Shown one piece after another: positions 1-10,156 of a stretch of DNA of 34,193 nucleotides (within the stretch, counting starts at the first letter, position 1; every line of letters starts with the position of its first letter). The DNA is taken from positions 1 to 34,193 of the forward strand of contig JAQXOR010000016.1 of NCBI GenBank assembly GCA_029099805.1. Reading direction: 5' to 3'. The notes beneath the pieces were generated by a model, which was given only the letters and a program-made list of their open reading frames with translations, had not been told where the DNA came from and did no database searches. The position numbers and the translations under genes were made by a program. The stretch comes from Lachnospiraceae bacterium. Its GTDB lineage: Bacteria > Bacillota > Clostridia > Lachnospirales > Lachnospiraceae.

Positions 1-31
1 ATTAGAATAGAAATAGAAAAGAGGTGAGCAG

Positions 32-1151
32 ATGGTAGAGTTGGACGAAATTAAGTACGAACTCTCCGGGTTTGAAAAGCCGCTGCTTGAAATGGGGGAT
101 TCACTTTGACCTCCCCGGAAAGCGCGAGAAAATACAGGAAATAGAAGCAATTATGCAGGAACCGGGCTTCTGGGATGATGCGGACAAGTCGCAGGGGTAT
201 ATCAAGGAGCTCAAAAATCTTAAGGACGCGGTTGCTGATTATGAAGAATTAAAGACGGAGTACGAGGATGTGCAGACCTATCTCGAAATGGGATATGAAT
301 CGGGAGATGCTTCCCTGGTACCGGAAGCCAAAGAGGCGCTGGAGCTCTTTAAAGACCATTATGAGCGCATGCATTTAAATGCACTTCTCAGTGGAGAGTA
401 TGATAAAGAGGATGCAATTCTTACCCTTCACGCAGGTGCCGGCGGAACAGAAAGCTGTGACTGGGCGTCCATGCTCTGCCGCATGTATCAGCGTTGGGCA
501 GACAAACGTGGTTTTACAACCGAGATGATTGATTTCCTGGATGGTGACGAGGCCGGGTATAAATCGGTGACGCTGGAGATTCATGGTGAAAATGCATACG
601 GGTATTTGAAATCGGAACACGGTGTTCATCGTCTGGTGCGGATTTCGCCGTTTAATGCCGCGGGGAAACGACAGACTTCCTTTGTGTCCTGTGACATTAT
701 GCCGGATTTAAAAGAAGCACCGGAAATTGAAATTGATGAAAAGGACCTGCGGATTGATACGTATCGCTCCAGTGGTGCAGGTGGTCAGCATGTCAACAAG
801 ACATCTTCGGCCATTCGTATTACTCATTTGCCGACCGGAATTGTGGTACAGTGCCAGAATGAGCGCTCCCAGTTTCAGAATAAAGATAAAGCAATGCAAA
901 TGCTGAAAGCAAAATTATACCTGTTGCAGGAGCAGCAGAATGCTGAAAAGGAATCCGGCATCCGTGGGGAGGTACGGGATATTAACTTCGGTAATCAGAT
1001 TCGCTCCTATGTACTGCAACCGTATACTTTGGTCAAAGACCACCGTACGAATGAGGAGATAGGTAACGCTCAGGCTGTACTGGATGGTAATCTGGACCCG
1101 TTTATAAATGCATACTTACGATGGAATGCAACCGGAAAGACAAAGGCTTAA
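32..1151 (+). CDS. prfB: Peptide chain release factor 2, expressed by programmed +1 frameshift
   Basis: Short ORF from ATG at 32 (MVELDEIKYELSGFEKPLLEMGDSL*) stops at in-frame TGA 107-109 in CTTTGAC. The +1 frame continues DLPGKREKIQEIEAIMQEPGFWDD... with RF2 GGQ region (SSGAGGQHVNKTSSAIRITHLPTGIVV). The listed start at 72 is an artefact. Confidence 0.96.
94..110 (+). promoter_or_regulatory. prfB +1 programmed frameshift site (SD-like GGGGG + CTTTGAC)
   Basis: GGGGG (94-98), 5-nt spacer, then CTT TGA C (104-110); frame changes exactly here. Confidence 0.93.
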
Positions 1152-1172
1152 CAGAAAAGAGGAGGTTTTTGT

Positions 1173-1631
1173 ATGGCAGAGAGAGATATTATTTTTCGTG
1201 TGGGCGAGGAAGAATATGGATTAGATGTGCAAATGGTGACTGCAATTGAGTCAATGACGGAAGTGGTACCGGTTCCGAATGCTCCTGCATGCATTTTGGG
1301 TCTTATGAATTTGCGCGGAGAGGTTATCCCGGTCTATAGTCTTCGTAAGCGATTCACCTTAGAAGAATGCAACGATGTTATGAAAAATAAGCTGATAGTA
1401 ACACGCTATAACGGAAAATCCATTGCATTCAAAGTAGATGAGGTTATGGAAATGCGTGATTTTGAGGCAGGGGATATTTCCGAGACACCGGTAATTGCAA
1501 GGTCGGACAGAACGAACTATGTGCGTGCGATAGCAAACAAGCAGGGAAAGCTTGTGTTGCTTTTGGAGCCTGCCGGTATGTACGAGGGGGATGAAGAGGC
1601 ACGTATGGAGGAAGTTCTGAAAGCGTTGTAG
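1173..1631 (+). CDS. cheW: CheW-like chemotaxis coupling protein
   Basis: MAERDIIFRVGEEEYGLDVQMVTAIESM...VPVPNAPACILGLMNLRGEVIPVYSLRKRF, typical CheW core; SD GAGGAGG upstream. Confidence 0.92.
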   Translation: MAERDIIFRVGEEEYGLDVQMVTAIESMTEVVPVPNAPACILGLMNLRGEVIPVYSLRKRFTLEECNDVMKNKLIVTRYNGKSIAFKVDEVMEMRDFEAGDISETPVIARSDRTNYVRAIANKQGKLVLLLEPAGMYEGDEEARMEEVLKAL

Positions 1632-1636
1632 GAGTC

Positions 1637-2482
1637 TTATTTTTGAAATCTGTTATGCCGGTTGTAGCTTGCCCGGTATTCCGATGGGGAAAGTCCGGTG
1701 ATTTTTCGGAATGCGTTGGAAAAATTGTGTGCATCGGAAAATCCCAGACTGTATGCAATCTGGGAAACGGGATGTGTGGATTCCGAGAGGGCAGACTTGG
1801 CAACCTCCATTTTAGCCTGCAATACCTGTTGCTTTAAGGTAATGCCTGCATATTTCTTGAAAAGAGTGGTCAGATACTTTTCATTGTATCCGAAATGCGC
1901 CGCTATTTCTGAAATATGCAGGTTTTCTTGTACATTCCATGAAATATAGTCCAAAATGTCACCGTAAAGCTGTTCCTTTAATTCCTTGTCTTTTCGGAGC
2001 CGGTGTCTGCATTGTGCACTAAGCTCCGAAAGAATCGTACTGCACAAATATCTGTTTAAGGTGCTGTCCTTATATCTTTTATCAGAATCCTGTAATTCCT
2101 TCATCAAAATGATGAGACGCTCCGGAAAAGATAACGCACCGGTAGCCGGAATCTGCAAATAGTCCGGCAGATATTCTACATGAGTAGAAAATTGTTCATG
2201 GTCCTGCCGTTCTCCGTGATATCCGAAATGCAGCCAGTAAAACTCGCAATCACCGGATTTGGTACCATGCTGGCACGGCGTAGGAGCCATAAGCAGGTAC
2301 TCCCCGGCATTTACCGCATATTCCTGCTCATGGTCGGCAATATACAGGGTACCTTCCGTAACGACCATCAGCTCGTAATCATCACGGCTTCGCGTCATGT
2401 GAATCCAGTCTTTGTTTGGGGATGTGAATTTTCCACACCAGTGATAGATAAATTCCTTTGTTGTGTCAAATTGAAGAATCAT
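1637..2482 (-). CDS. AraC-family transcriptional regulator (cupin sensor + HTH)
   Basis: C-terminal double HTH (ISEIAAHFGYNEKYLTTLFKKYAGITLKQQV... VSQIAYSLGFSDAHNFSNAFRKITGLSPSEYR); N-terminal cupin-like segment. Start MILQFD at 2482 with SD AAAGGAA. Confidence 0.92.
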   Translation of the reverse strand: MILQFDTTKEFIYHWCGKFTSPNKDWIHMTRSRDDYELMVVTEGTLYIADHEQEYAVNAGEYLLMAPTPCQHGTKSGDCEFYWLHFGYHGERQDHEQFSTHVEYLPDYLQIPATGALSFPERLIILMKELQDSDKRYKDSTLNRYLCSTILSELSAQCRHRLRKDKELKEQLYGDILDYISWNVQENLHISEIAAHFGYNEKYLTTLFKKYAGITLKQQVLQAKMEVAKSALSESTHPVSQIAYSLGFSDAHNFSNAFRKITGLSPSEYRASYNRHNRFQK

Positions 2483-2673
2483 ACACGTTCCTTTCAGCTG
2501 CATTGAGAATGAAACTTACATTAATTTCCTGCTCTCATTAAATTATACCACAGAATAACAGAATGTAAAACCAACTTTTTCACACCTTTTATTACGTTTG
2601 AAGATTCCAATTTTGTTCCATAAATGTCATACTTGTTTTAAGACAAACGATGGAGAGAAAGGAAGGAAAATCG

Positions 2674-5082
2674 ATGATAAGCGGAGCAAAAGCGTTTTCA
2701 TTACAAAAGGTAGTATTAAAAGATTCTTATCTGGTGAATGCATTTGAAAAAGAAGTGGCATACCTGACGGCGTTTGATACGGATAAGCTACTGGCAGGAT
2801 TCCGGGAAACAGCCGGGGTGGATATGCGGGGAGCTACCCGTTATGAGGGCTGGGAAAGCATGTTAATCGGGGGACATACGCTGGGACATTATATGACAGC
2901 TTGTGTGCGAAGCTGTGAATCCGGAAATTGCAGAGAAGAGGACAGAACGGAGCTGTTGCAGATTTTAAATCGCCTGACAGATGGGCTTAAGGAGTGCCAG
3001 GAGGCAGGAACGACAGGATTTTTGTTTGGTGCAATTATTCTTGATAAGGAAAATGTTGAGCTTCAGTTTGATTATGTTGAGGAAAACAAAACCAACATTA
3101 TTACGCAGGCATGGGTGCCGTGGTATACGATGCATAAATTGCTGGAAGGACTTGTCTCCGTAGCAAATATGGAGGTTGAAGGTGATGTCGCAGAAGAAAT
3201 CAAATGTACGGCGAAGATAGTGATGACAAAGCTGGCAGACTGGGTATACAACCGGGCAAGCCGCTGGGATGAGAAGACACACCGGACGGTGCTTGGCATT
3301 GAATACGGCGGTATGAATGACTGCCTGTATGATGTGTATCGGATTACCGGGAAGAAAGAGCATCTGGAAGCGGCACATGCGTTTGACCAGGTGGAGCTTT
3401 TTGAATGTGTTTTGCAGGCTAAGGCAGGAGACAATATACTGAATAATTATCATGCCAATACGACAATACCAAAATTTCTTGGGGCATTAAACCGTTATAC
3501 GGTAACGGGAGAGTCAAGGTATCTCGACTATGTAACTCATTTCTGGAAGCTGGTGACCGAAAACCATACCTATATTACCGGAGGTAACAGCGAATGGGAG
3601 CATTTCGGTGAGGACCGGATTTTGGATAAGGAGCGGACAAACTGTAACTGTGAGACATGTAATGTATATAATATGCAGAAGATGACCAAAAAGCTGTTTC
3701 AGATTACCGGGGAGGTAAAGTACGCGGATTGGTTTGAAAATACCTACATGAATTCCATTTTATCCTCACAGAACCCCGATACCGGGATGACAACCTATTT
3801 CCAGCCGATGGCGAGCGGATATTATAAGGTCTACGGGGACCGTTTCCACAAGTTCTGGTGCTGTACCGGAACCGGAATGGAGAATTTTTCAAAGCTTCAG
3901 GAAGGCTTTTATTTTGAGAAGGAGAATATGCTGCTTGTAAATCAGTATATTGCATCCTCGGTGGTATTCCGCGGGGTAACAATTACACAGGAGGCAGAGA
4001 TTCCGAGGACGGACAAGGTAAGCTTCCGGATAGAGAGTGCTTTGGAAGGAGATATCCTTTTCCGACTGCCCTGTTGGTTATCCGAAAAGGCTGGCATTAC
4101 AGTAAATGGGAAGGACTACGGTTATCGCGTAATCGGAGCGAAAGAAGCAGGCGCTGATTCTGCATTTGGAATCATGAGAGCCGGAAAGGGCTATGCATTG
4201 GTAGAGGGTCCGTTTGAGGCGGATACATCGATTGAGCTTACATTGCCGATGAAGGTAACCGCACATAATCTGCCGGATGGCAAACAAACCTATGGCTTTC
4301 AATATGGTCCGGTGGTGCTGAGTGCTCTTCTGGGGACGAAGGATATGACGGATGCAACGACGGGTGTCAATGTAACCATCCCCGGAAACCGTCTGATTGA
4401 GGAATGTTATGTTCCGTCAAAAAGCGAGCGGATTACAGTAAAGGAAGGCAGTGTGGCAGATTATATGGAACATATTGAGGAGCATCTGGTACGTCAGGGA
4501 GAGGACCTAATATTTTTACTGACAGGAACCGATGCAAACCTGACATATGTACCGCATTATTCCCAGCATAAGGAAAGATACGGAATCTATTTTAAATTCA
4601 CTGCTCCGAATTCACCGGAAGTATGTGACAAAGAAACGGAATCTGTACCGATTGATACGGTTCAGCCGGGATATGGACAGTATGAGAATGATGCACTACA
4701 TGCCATGATAGAATACGGAACCGGCTCTGTCGGGACAACGGCGGGAGGAACTTCACGGTATGCAAAGGCAGGCGGGAGCTTTTCCTACACGATGGAGGTC
4801 TGTCCGGAGGGCACCGAGCTTCTTGTGATGTTTCGGAATTCAGATGCCGGAAAGGGAATCAAAATCACTGCGGGGGATGTGGCGCTTTATGAGGCGGTAT
4901 TGGAAGCACAGGGAGAAGAGGAGTATTTTACGGTAAGACTCCCGATTACGGAGAAAGCAATGCAATCCGCCGAAAAGCGGTTTTACGATTGCAGGGAACG
5001 TACTGTTTTGAGCTTTACCTTCAGCGGAATAGACGGGAAAGAATCCGCAGCGGTATGCCAGTTCCTATATACGGTACAGTAA
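2674..5082 (+). CDS. Glycoside hydrolase, GH127/DUF1680-like (beta-L-arabinofuranosidase family)
   Basis: DUF1680-like motifs: MRGATRYEGWESMLIGGHTLGHYMTACVR, YVTHFWKLVTENHTYITGGNSEWEHFGE, NCNCETCNVYNMQKMTKKLF, KFWCCTGTGMENFSKL. Start at MISGAK with SD AAAGGAAGG. Confidence 0.88.
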   Translation: MISGAKAFSLQKVVLKDSYLVNAFEKEVAYLTAFDTDKLLAGFRETAGVDMRGATRYEGWESMLIGGHTLGHYMTACVRSCESGNCREEDRTELLQILNRLTDGLKECQEAGTTGFLFGAIILDKENVELQFDYVEENKTNIITQAWVPWYTMHKLLEGLVSVANMEVEGDVAEEIKCTAKIVMTKLADWVYNRASRWDEKTHRTVLGIEYGGMNDCLYDVYRITGKKEHLEAAHAFDQVELFECVLQAKAGDNILNNYHANTTIPKFLGALNRYTVTGESRYLDYVTHFWKLVTENHTYITGGNSEWEHFGEDRILDKERTNCNCETCNVYNMQKMTKKLFQITGEVKYADWFENTYMNSILSSQNPDTGMTTYFQPMASGYYKVYGDRFHKFWCCTGTGMENFSKLQEGFYFEKENMLLVNQYIASSVVFRGVTITQEAEIPRTDKVSFRIESALEGDILFRLPCWLSEKAGITVNGKDYGYRVIGAKEAGADSAFGIMRAGKGYALVEGPFEADTSIELTLPMKVTAHNLPDGKQTYGFQYGPVVLSALLGTKDMTDATTGVNVTIPGNRLIEECYVPSKSERITVKEGSVADYMEHIEEHLVRQGEDLIFLLTGTDANLTYVPHYSQHKERYGIYFKFTAPNSPEVCDKETESVPIDTVQPGYGQYENDALHAMIEYGTGSVGTTAGGTSRYAKAGGSFSYTMEVCPEGTELLVMFRNSDAGKGIKITAGDVALYEAVLEAQGEEEYFTVRLPITEKAMQSAEKRFYDCRERTVLSFTFSGIDGKESAAVCQFLYTVQ

Positions 5083-5103
5083 ATATTTGCTACAGTAAAA
5101 CAA

Positions 5104-5139
5104 AAGGTGCAGGCCGAAAGAACCGGTCTGCACCTTGGT
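5104..5139. terminator. Bidirectional intrinsic-terminator-like hairpin between convergent genes
   Basis: AAGGTGCAGGCC..GGTCTGCACCTT between the GH127 stop (5082) and the minus-strand stop (5154). Confidence 0.7.
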
Positions 5140-5153
5140 TGTCGTGCGGATAT

Positions 5154-5804
5154 TTAAAGCCGGGAAGCCGGGCGGAGCAGAGAAATCTCATTATAAGGGG
5201 TTTCTCCGGGAACGATATAAATGAGGGACGGGTTTGCAAGCAGAAAGTCCTTGTAATAGTCGATGTTTGGTGTAGCATCCGGGAAAAGCTTTAAGAGAGG
5301 CTTCATCTGTGTTGAGAAGGCAATCAGGCGGTCCGTCCGGAGATAATAGAGGCACCGCGAGGCTGTGTGGTCGGAAAATAAAGTCAAGGAACGGCTCTGT
5401 TCTTCCCAGACAGCAAATGAGAATAAGCCCCGAAATAATGATACGCATTCTGCTCCGTAGGCAAGATAGGAAAGATACATCAGTGTGCCGTCCGGAGCAT
5501 CGGTAAGCTGTTCCCTCGTGTAATTTTGTGAAAGGAGGGATTCGATTACTTCCGGCCGGTTATCCAGAATGCAGTCGGCAGTAAACAGTATGCCACGTTC
5601 TTCGTTGTAAATGGGAAGGCATTCACGGACGGATTCTTCTGTGAGATATTGAATTCCGCAGCCAAAACAGGCATTCTCTGTACGGACACTTTCATAACGG
5701 TCGATTTTGCATGTACTTCGGTAAGAGTCTTCGAACAGTCGGCAGCAATTCTCCGGCAAGCCTTTGTTTTGGTCCGGTGCGACAATTCCCCAAATTGCAG
5801 ACAT
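5154..5804 (-). CDS. Asparagine-synthetase/lasso-cyclase-like N-terminal (Ntn/glutaminase-like) domain only; no ATP-dependent synthetase domain
   Basis: MSAIWGIVAPDQ... FTADCILDNRPEVIESLLSQ... FSFAVWEEQSRSLTLFSDHTASRCLYYLR.... resembles the N-terminal half of AsnB-like proteins; lacks the Cys after Met; ends after 216 aa. SD AAGGGAG before ATG 5804. Confidence 0.7.
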   Translation of the reverse strand: MSAIWGIVAPDQNKGLPENCCRLFEDSYRSTCKIDRYESVRTENACFGCGIQYLTEESVRECLPIYNEERGILFTADCILDNRPEVIESLLSQNYTREQLTDAPDGTLMYLSYLAYGAECVSLFRGLFSFAVWEEQSRSLTLFSDHTASRCLYYLRTDRLIAFSTQMKPLLKLFPDATPNIDYYKDFLLANPSLIYIVPGETPYNEISLLRPASRL

Positions 5805-5856
5805 AGTATCTCCCTTCAATGGTAAACGACAATGTTTGAGCCTAATATACGGCAGT

Positions 5857-6747
5857 CTATCGGATATAGGTAAGGAGTTGCTTCAGGATGATTTCACGGG
5901 TATCATATCCGACCGGTCGGATGATATGATAAACAGGAATCCTGGACGCGAGTGTCAGTCCGCGGACTCCGTTTTCCGGCGTGTATAATGCTTCTCCAAG
6001 CAGCGGCCGCAGAAACAGTGAATTCATACAGGCCTGAAATTTGGCTATCCCTGTGACTTCCGCAGAGAATACACGGTCCGTATCGGAGAGTGAGAGCATA
6101 ATCATTGCCTGTACCGGAACCGGACCGGTAGGAAAGTATCCGCGGTAGGGTACAAGAAATTTGTCCTTTGCCTCATCGATATAAATAAGCTCCTCCTCGG
6201 AGATGCCGAGGCGCCGTACGGCATCTCGGCATAGCTTCTGATAGGGAAATGCTGCGTAGGCGGATACCGATGCTTCATCGGAACAATCAAGCATGGTAAT
6301 ATCATCTGCCATCAGGCAATAGCCTTTTTTCAGCAGTGCAGAGGTAAGCGTTGACTTTCCGCTGCCACTGTCACCGCAAAGAAGTATCGCGCCTTTCGGT
6401 CCGGAAACACAGGAGCCGTGAATGGCAAGCTTATTCTGCTGATGGAGCAGCATGGAAATTCCCCAGCCGAGCAGATAGGAGCTTAAGAGTGCATCGGGAG
6501 TATCCTTTTTTCTTTCGTAAAAAATCCGGGTGCCGCCTTTTACCAGAAGATAACAGTGCGAGTTGGATAAATAGCTCACATCTGCGGCAATATGGGAATA
6601 GCAGACGGAGTCTGCTTTCAGAGTATCCGGAAAAGGTGCTTCGGAGACGGTAATCTGCGGGAACTCCTCTCCGGCAGAGACTGCCGGTAATTGCCGGAGC
6701 GCGATGTCAGATGCAAGTTGCATGCCGTAAATTCGATAATAATACAT
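5857..6747 (-). CDS. HPr kinase/phosphorylase C-terminal-domain-like P-loop protein (RiPP-associated type)
   Basis: P-loop GDSGSGKSTLTSALL, LMADDITML, AIHGSCVSGPKGAILLCG; N-terminal MYYYRIYGMQLASDIALRQLP resembles HprK-like proteins of lasso peptide clusters. Confidence 0.75.
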   Translation of the reverse strand: MYYYRIYGMQLASDIALRQLPAVSAGEEFPQITVSEAPFPDTLKADSVCYSHIAADVSYLSNSHCYLLVKGGTRIFYERKKDTPDALLSSYLLGWGISMLLHQQNKLAIHGSCVSGPKGAILLCGDSGSGKSTLTSALLKKGYCLMADDITMLDCSDEASVSAYAAFPYQKLCRDAVRRLGISEEELIYIDEAKDKFLVPYRGYFPTGPVPVQAMIMLSLSDTDRVFSAEVTGIAKFQACMNSLFLRPLLGEALYTPENGVRGLTLASRIPVYHIIRPVGYDTREIILKQLLTYIR

Positions 6748-6792
6748 AGAAAATCCTGCACTTTCTGATAGCAGTGAACGGGTTTTATTTTA

Positions 6793-6821
6793 TTATAACG
6801 GCTTTTTTTCGGAAAAACAAT
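6793..6821 (-). promoter_or_regulatory. Candidate sigma-A promoter for the HprK-like/Asn-synthetase-like pair
   Basis: On minus strand TTGTTT-17 bp-TATAAT upstream of the 6747 start. Confidence 0.5.
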
Positions 6822-6885
6822 ACAGCAAATGAAATGCTTCCTTCAGTCAATCAGAAAGCAATGTCTGCGTTATCGGTAACGGCGG

Positions 6886-8100
6886 TTAATGGAACAGCTT
6901 TGGTACACCGTTATACAAAACCTGATTGACGGTGTTGATATCATGACCTCCCGGAACCACACACTGGTACAGATTGCCGTTGGCAAAGTTCTCGCAGTAA
7001 AGGAAGGTGTCGGTAAGTGTCTTCATGGCATTAATCTGCGGAGTGAGATTAGGATTGGCGGAATCGCTGGTGCCACAGCCGCAGTAAATGAAGAAGTCTT
7101 CTGCATTTTTTCCTGCTTGCGCAACCTTTGAAGCCAGATGCTCGGCAGTCTGCATGGCTTTACTGTTTCCTGCGGTCATTCCGAGAGCCCAGCAGTCACC
7201 GCTCATCGGCATGAAGTACGCGAATTCATCAAGGCAGTTTTCAAACACGGACCAGGTAGTTACCGCCCCCATGGAAAAGCCGCCGAAGGCACGGTGGGTT
7301 CTGGAAGCGGCCAGTTCCTCCGGGGTAACGTCTTCTGCATAGGTATGATAGGTTGTTTCAAAAACAGGAATCAGGTCATTCATCAGTTCATAGTGAAAGT
7401 CGATGCAGTTTTGGGTCGCATCATTGCTATATTCGGTATAGTAGGATACGGCACATACTATCATCGGTTCGATTTCTCCGGCATCAATCATACTGTCAAG
7501 CATACGGGTGAATTTGCTCTTTAGGCCCTCGCCTCCTAAAAACCACTTCGGAGAATCTCCGCCGCCGTGCATCAGATACAGGACATTGTACCTGGTTTCG
7601 GTATCTGTTTCGTCGTAGCATGCCGGCAGATAAACCAAAGCGGATTTCTGATACACTTTTCCGTTGTTGTTTCGATGGTTCCTTGTTTCATAAATAAAAT
7701 TGCTCACAGAGCCTAACGGTGCAGGATTGTCATATAAGTAGTTTTGCGTCAGCTTTTGTGTTGTATTATCCGGATAAGTGCGTTCTCTGTCAAAAGTCAA
7801 AAGAGGTTCGGTGAGGACCGGCGTAGCTGTCGGAACAGGAGACACGGTCGGAACAGGAGTAGAGGTTGGTCTCGGAGTTGCGGTAGGTTTTGGAGTTGCA
7901 GTGAGCTCCGGAGTTTGCTTTTCTACCGGCGTTATATCGTTGGTATCCACCGGTATTCCGGTCAGTGTGTCCGAACTCTCAGTCTCTCCGGGTGCGGGTG
8001 TATTTTGTGTGATGGTACCGGAAGAGTCTCCGGATTTTCCCGAACAGCCGGACAGCATCAGAACGGCTGCAATAAGTAAAAAGAATGCTTTATGTTTCAT
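6886..8100 (-). CDS. Lipoprotein with Pro/Thr-rich linker and feruloyl-esterase-like (CE1/XynZ-like) alpha/beta hydrolase domain
   Basis: Lipobox LMLSGCSG; repeat TATPKPTATPRPTSTPVPTVSPVPTATP; YNVLYLMHGGGDSPKWFLGGEG, GFSMGAVTTWSVFE, PGGHD. Confidence 0.85.
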   Translation of the reverse strand: MKHKAFFLLIAAVLMLSGCSGKSGDSSGTITQNTPAPGETESSDTLTGIPVDTNDITPVEKQTPELTATPKPTATPRPTSTPVPTVSPVPTATPVLTEPLLTFDRERTYPDNTTQKLTQNYLYDNPAPLGSVSNFIYETRNHRNNNGKVYQKSALVYLPACYDETDTETRYNVLYLMHGGGDSPKWFLGGEGLKSKFTRMLDSMIDAGEIEPMIVCAVSYYTEYSNDATQNCIDFHYELMNDLIPVFETTYHTYAEDVTPEELAASRTHRAFGGFSMGAVTTWSVFENCLDEFAYFMPMSGDCWALGMTAGNSKAMQTAEHLASKVAQAGKNAEDFFIYCGCGTSDSANPNLTPQINAMKTLTDTFLYCENFANGNLYQCVVPGGHDINTVNQVLYNGVPKLFH

Positions 8101-8244
8101 TGGAAGTTACCTCCTGGTTTTACATTATCCATGCGTGATACCCATGGAATGATTTCTTTCATGAGATAATCATACCTTATTTTGGAGTAAAGCGCAATGC
8201 GAATTAGATACTTAATTTACGAAAAATGTACGAAAAAGAAGACG

Positions 8245-8273
8245 TTGACACTACCATGCAGAAATGATAGACT
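8245..8273 (+). promoter_or_regulatory. Candidate promoter of the MCP gene
   Basis: TTGACA-17 bp-TAGACT. Confidence 0.5.
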
Positions 8274-8318
8274 GATAATAGATGATACTGGAAATTATAC
8301 TTTTGACGAGGTGACAGT

Positions 8319-10067
8319 ATGGAGAAAAACGAGAGAAGGACTAAATTGAAAGCGCGGCGCATAGGAATCCGCGGCAAGATTATGCTGATGCTGATTCTGG
8401 TTATGATGGTCAGCTTGACAATAAGCGGGCTGATGCAATCCTTTACAACAAAATCAAGCATTATCAAGATGTCCGGCGAAAGTGCGAGGGTTGCTGCCAA
8501 TATGGTTGCGCTGCAGCTGAACGGAACAGATTTCAGCGGAATCACATCTGAAAGTGATGAGCTGTATGTTTCAACGCTAAAGCTGCTTCGTGATAATATT
8601 GCCGTATCGAATTTTGAGTATCTTTATGTACTGACGACGGATGGCAAAACAGTTTCTTATTTGATTGATTCTGATGAGTCAGAGGAACAATTCGGAATAG
8701 GGGATGAGTTCTCGGAGTCTTACGAGTATCTGGCTCCTGTGTTTCGGGGAGAGGCTGTTGTAGATGCGGAAATCAAGCCGGAGGTGAACAATGGGGAAGA
8801 GGATAACCTGGTTACGGCATATGTCCCGATTTATGACAATAACGGAAGCGTCACCGCAATCTTGGGCTGTGACTATAATCCGGATTCTCTTTCCGGAATG
8901 TTTTCCAATAATTCTTTCCGGAATACGCTTTGCTCTGCGGTTGTTTTGTGGCTGGGTGTGCTTTTTGCCTTTTTCCTGACCGGTGCCATTGTAAAGGGAA
9001 TTAAGACAGTAAATGAGAAATTGTATGAGATGGTGAATCATAACGGAGACCTGACACAGAAGCTGAGTATAAAGACAGGAGATGAGGTTGAGGTTACCGG
9101 CAGGCTGTTCAATGAGTTCCTGGAATATGTTCGTGAAATTATGATAAATATTGATTCCGGGACTAAAACCTTGGCAGAGGAAAGTATGCATTCCATTGAG
9201 GCTGCTACTGAGACAAGAGCGAATGTGTTCAATGTTTCTGCAACTGTGGAGGAGATGTCCGCAACGACGCAGGAAACCTCGGCTTCCATGATGCAGGTGA
9301 ACAACAGTGTAGATGAAATTGCGCACAATATTACTGCCTTTGAGCAGATGTCACAGCAAATCGGAACACAGACAGATGACATTTACCACCGTGCGGAAAA
9401 GATCTATCAGACAGCATTGACGGAGCAGAAAAAGGCAAAAGCCGATGTGGCGGAGATTTCTTCAAAGGTAGAACAGGGAATTGAGCGTTCCGGAGCAGTG
9501 CGCGAAATTGAACTTCTGACACAGACGATTATGGAAATCTCTTCCCAGACCAACCTGTTGTCTCTGAATGCAAGTATTGAAGCGGCAAGAGCCGGTGATG
9601 CCGGAAGAGGCTTTGCAGTGGTTGCTGCTGAAATCGGTGAGCTGGCACAGAAGTCGTCAGAGGCAGCGGCAAAGATTCAGAAGGTATCTGCCGAGGTAAT
9701 CAGTGCAGTAGACGGGCTGGCAGACAATGCCGGAGAAATGATTACATTTATTGAGAATATTGTCGTGGAAGGATATAATACGTTGCTCGGCGTAAGTGAT
9801 GATTACAAGAACAACTCCAACGATATCCATCAGAATATGGATCAGTTCATTGCACGGACAAAGGAACTGACCGCACTCATCGGAGAAATCAATCAAATGA
9901 TTGCTTCCATCAATATTGCGGTAGAGGAGAATGCAAAGGGTATTTCTGAAGTCGCAGGAGAAATGAATAAGATTACCGGAAATGTTGACCTCACAGCCGC
10001 CGGCGCAGAAAAAACCGGACAGGTGGCGGAGGATTTGACGGTTGAGGTAGCTAAGTTTACGTTATAA
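8319..10067 (+). CDS. Methyl-accepting chemotaxis protein
   Basis: N-terminal TM, sensor region, second TM ([20 protein letters not shown]), HAMP-like segment, and the tip [39 protein letters not shown]. Confidence 0.93.
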   Translation: MEKNERRTKLKARRIGIRGKIMLMLILVMMVSLTISGLMQSFTTKSSIIKMSGESARVAANMVALQLNGTDFSGITSESDELYVSTLKLLRDNIAVSNFEYLYVLTTDGKTVSYLIDSDESEEQFGIGDEFSESYEYLAPVFRGEAVVDAEIKPEVNNGEEDNLVTAYVPIYDNNGSVTAILGCDYNPDSLSGMFSNNSFRNTLCSAVVLWLGVLFAFFLTGAIVKGIKTVNEKLYEMVNHNGDLTQKLSIKTGDEVEVTGRLFNEFLEYVREIMINIDSGTKTLAEESMHSIEAATETRANVFNVSATVEEMSATTQETSASMMQVNNSVDEIAHNITAFEQMSQQIGTQTDDIYHRAEKIYQTALTEQKKAKADVAEISSKVEQGIERSGAVREIELLTQTIMEISSQTNLLSLNASIEAARAGDAGRGFAVVAAEIGELAQKSSEAAAKIQKVSAEVISAVDGLADNAGEMITFIENIVVEGYNTLLGVSDDYKNNSNDIHQNMDQFIARTKELTALIGEINQMIASINIAVEENAKGISEVAGEMNKITGNVDLTAAGAEKTGQVAEDLTVEVAKFTL

Positions 10068-10081
10068 GTCAGATAGAATGT

Positions 10082-10109
10082 AAAAGCGGAGCGTCGGTCT
10101 CCGCTTTTA
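10082..10109 (+). terminator. Intrinsic terminator after MCP gene
   Basis: AAAAGCGGAG-CGTCGGT-CTCCGCTTTT, then T-rich sequence. Confidence 0.85.
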
Positions 10110-10142
10110 TTAAGTCTTTTTTTATAAATATAGAATCAAAAA

Positions 10143-10156
10143 CGAACTTTTGTTCT
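10143..10156. promoter_or_regulatory. LexA/DinR SOS-box-like dyad upstream of uvrBA
   Basis: CGAAC-TTTT-GTTCT contains GAAC-N4-GTTC, the core of the Gram-positive LexA box. It abuts the candidate -35 (TGTACA 10156-10161, 17 bp, TATGAT 10179-10184). Confidence 0.8.

Noticed and set aside
2965-3453. 162-aa minus-strand ORF inside the GH127 gene (and other antisense ORFs in uvrB, uvrA, guaA, GH31)
   Set aside because: Wholly antisense to well-supported coding sequence, with no recognisable domain; best explained as codon-bias shadow ORFs.
7840-7920. Short periodic repeat as a CRISPR-like array
   Set aside because: Periodicity follows codons of the Thr-Pro linker; no constant repeat with unique spacers. 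No CRISPR array was seen anywhere in the window.
7744-8152. Plus-strand ORFs with repetitive Val-Gly/Arg-Ser composition
   Set aside because: They are the antisense reading of the TPxPT linker repeat of the lipoprotein.
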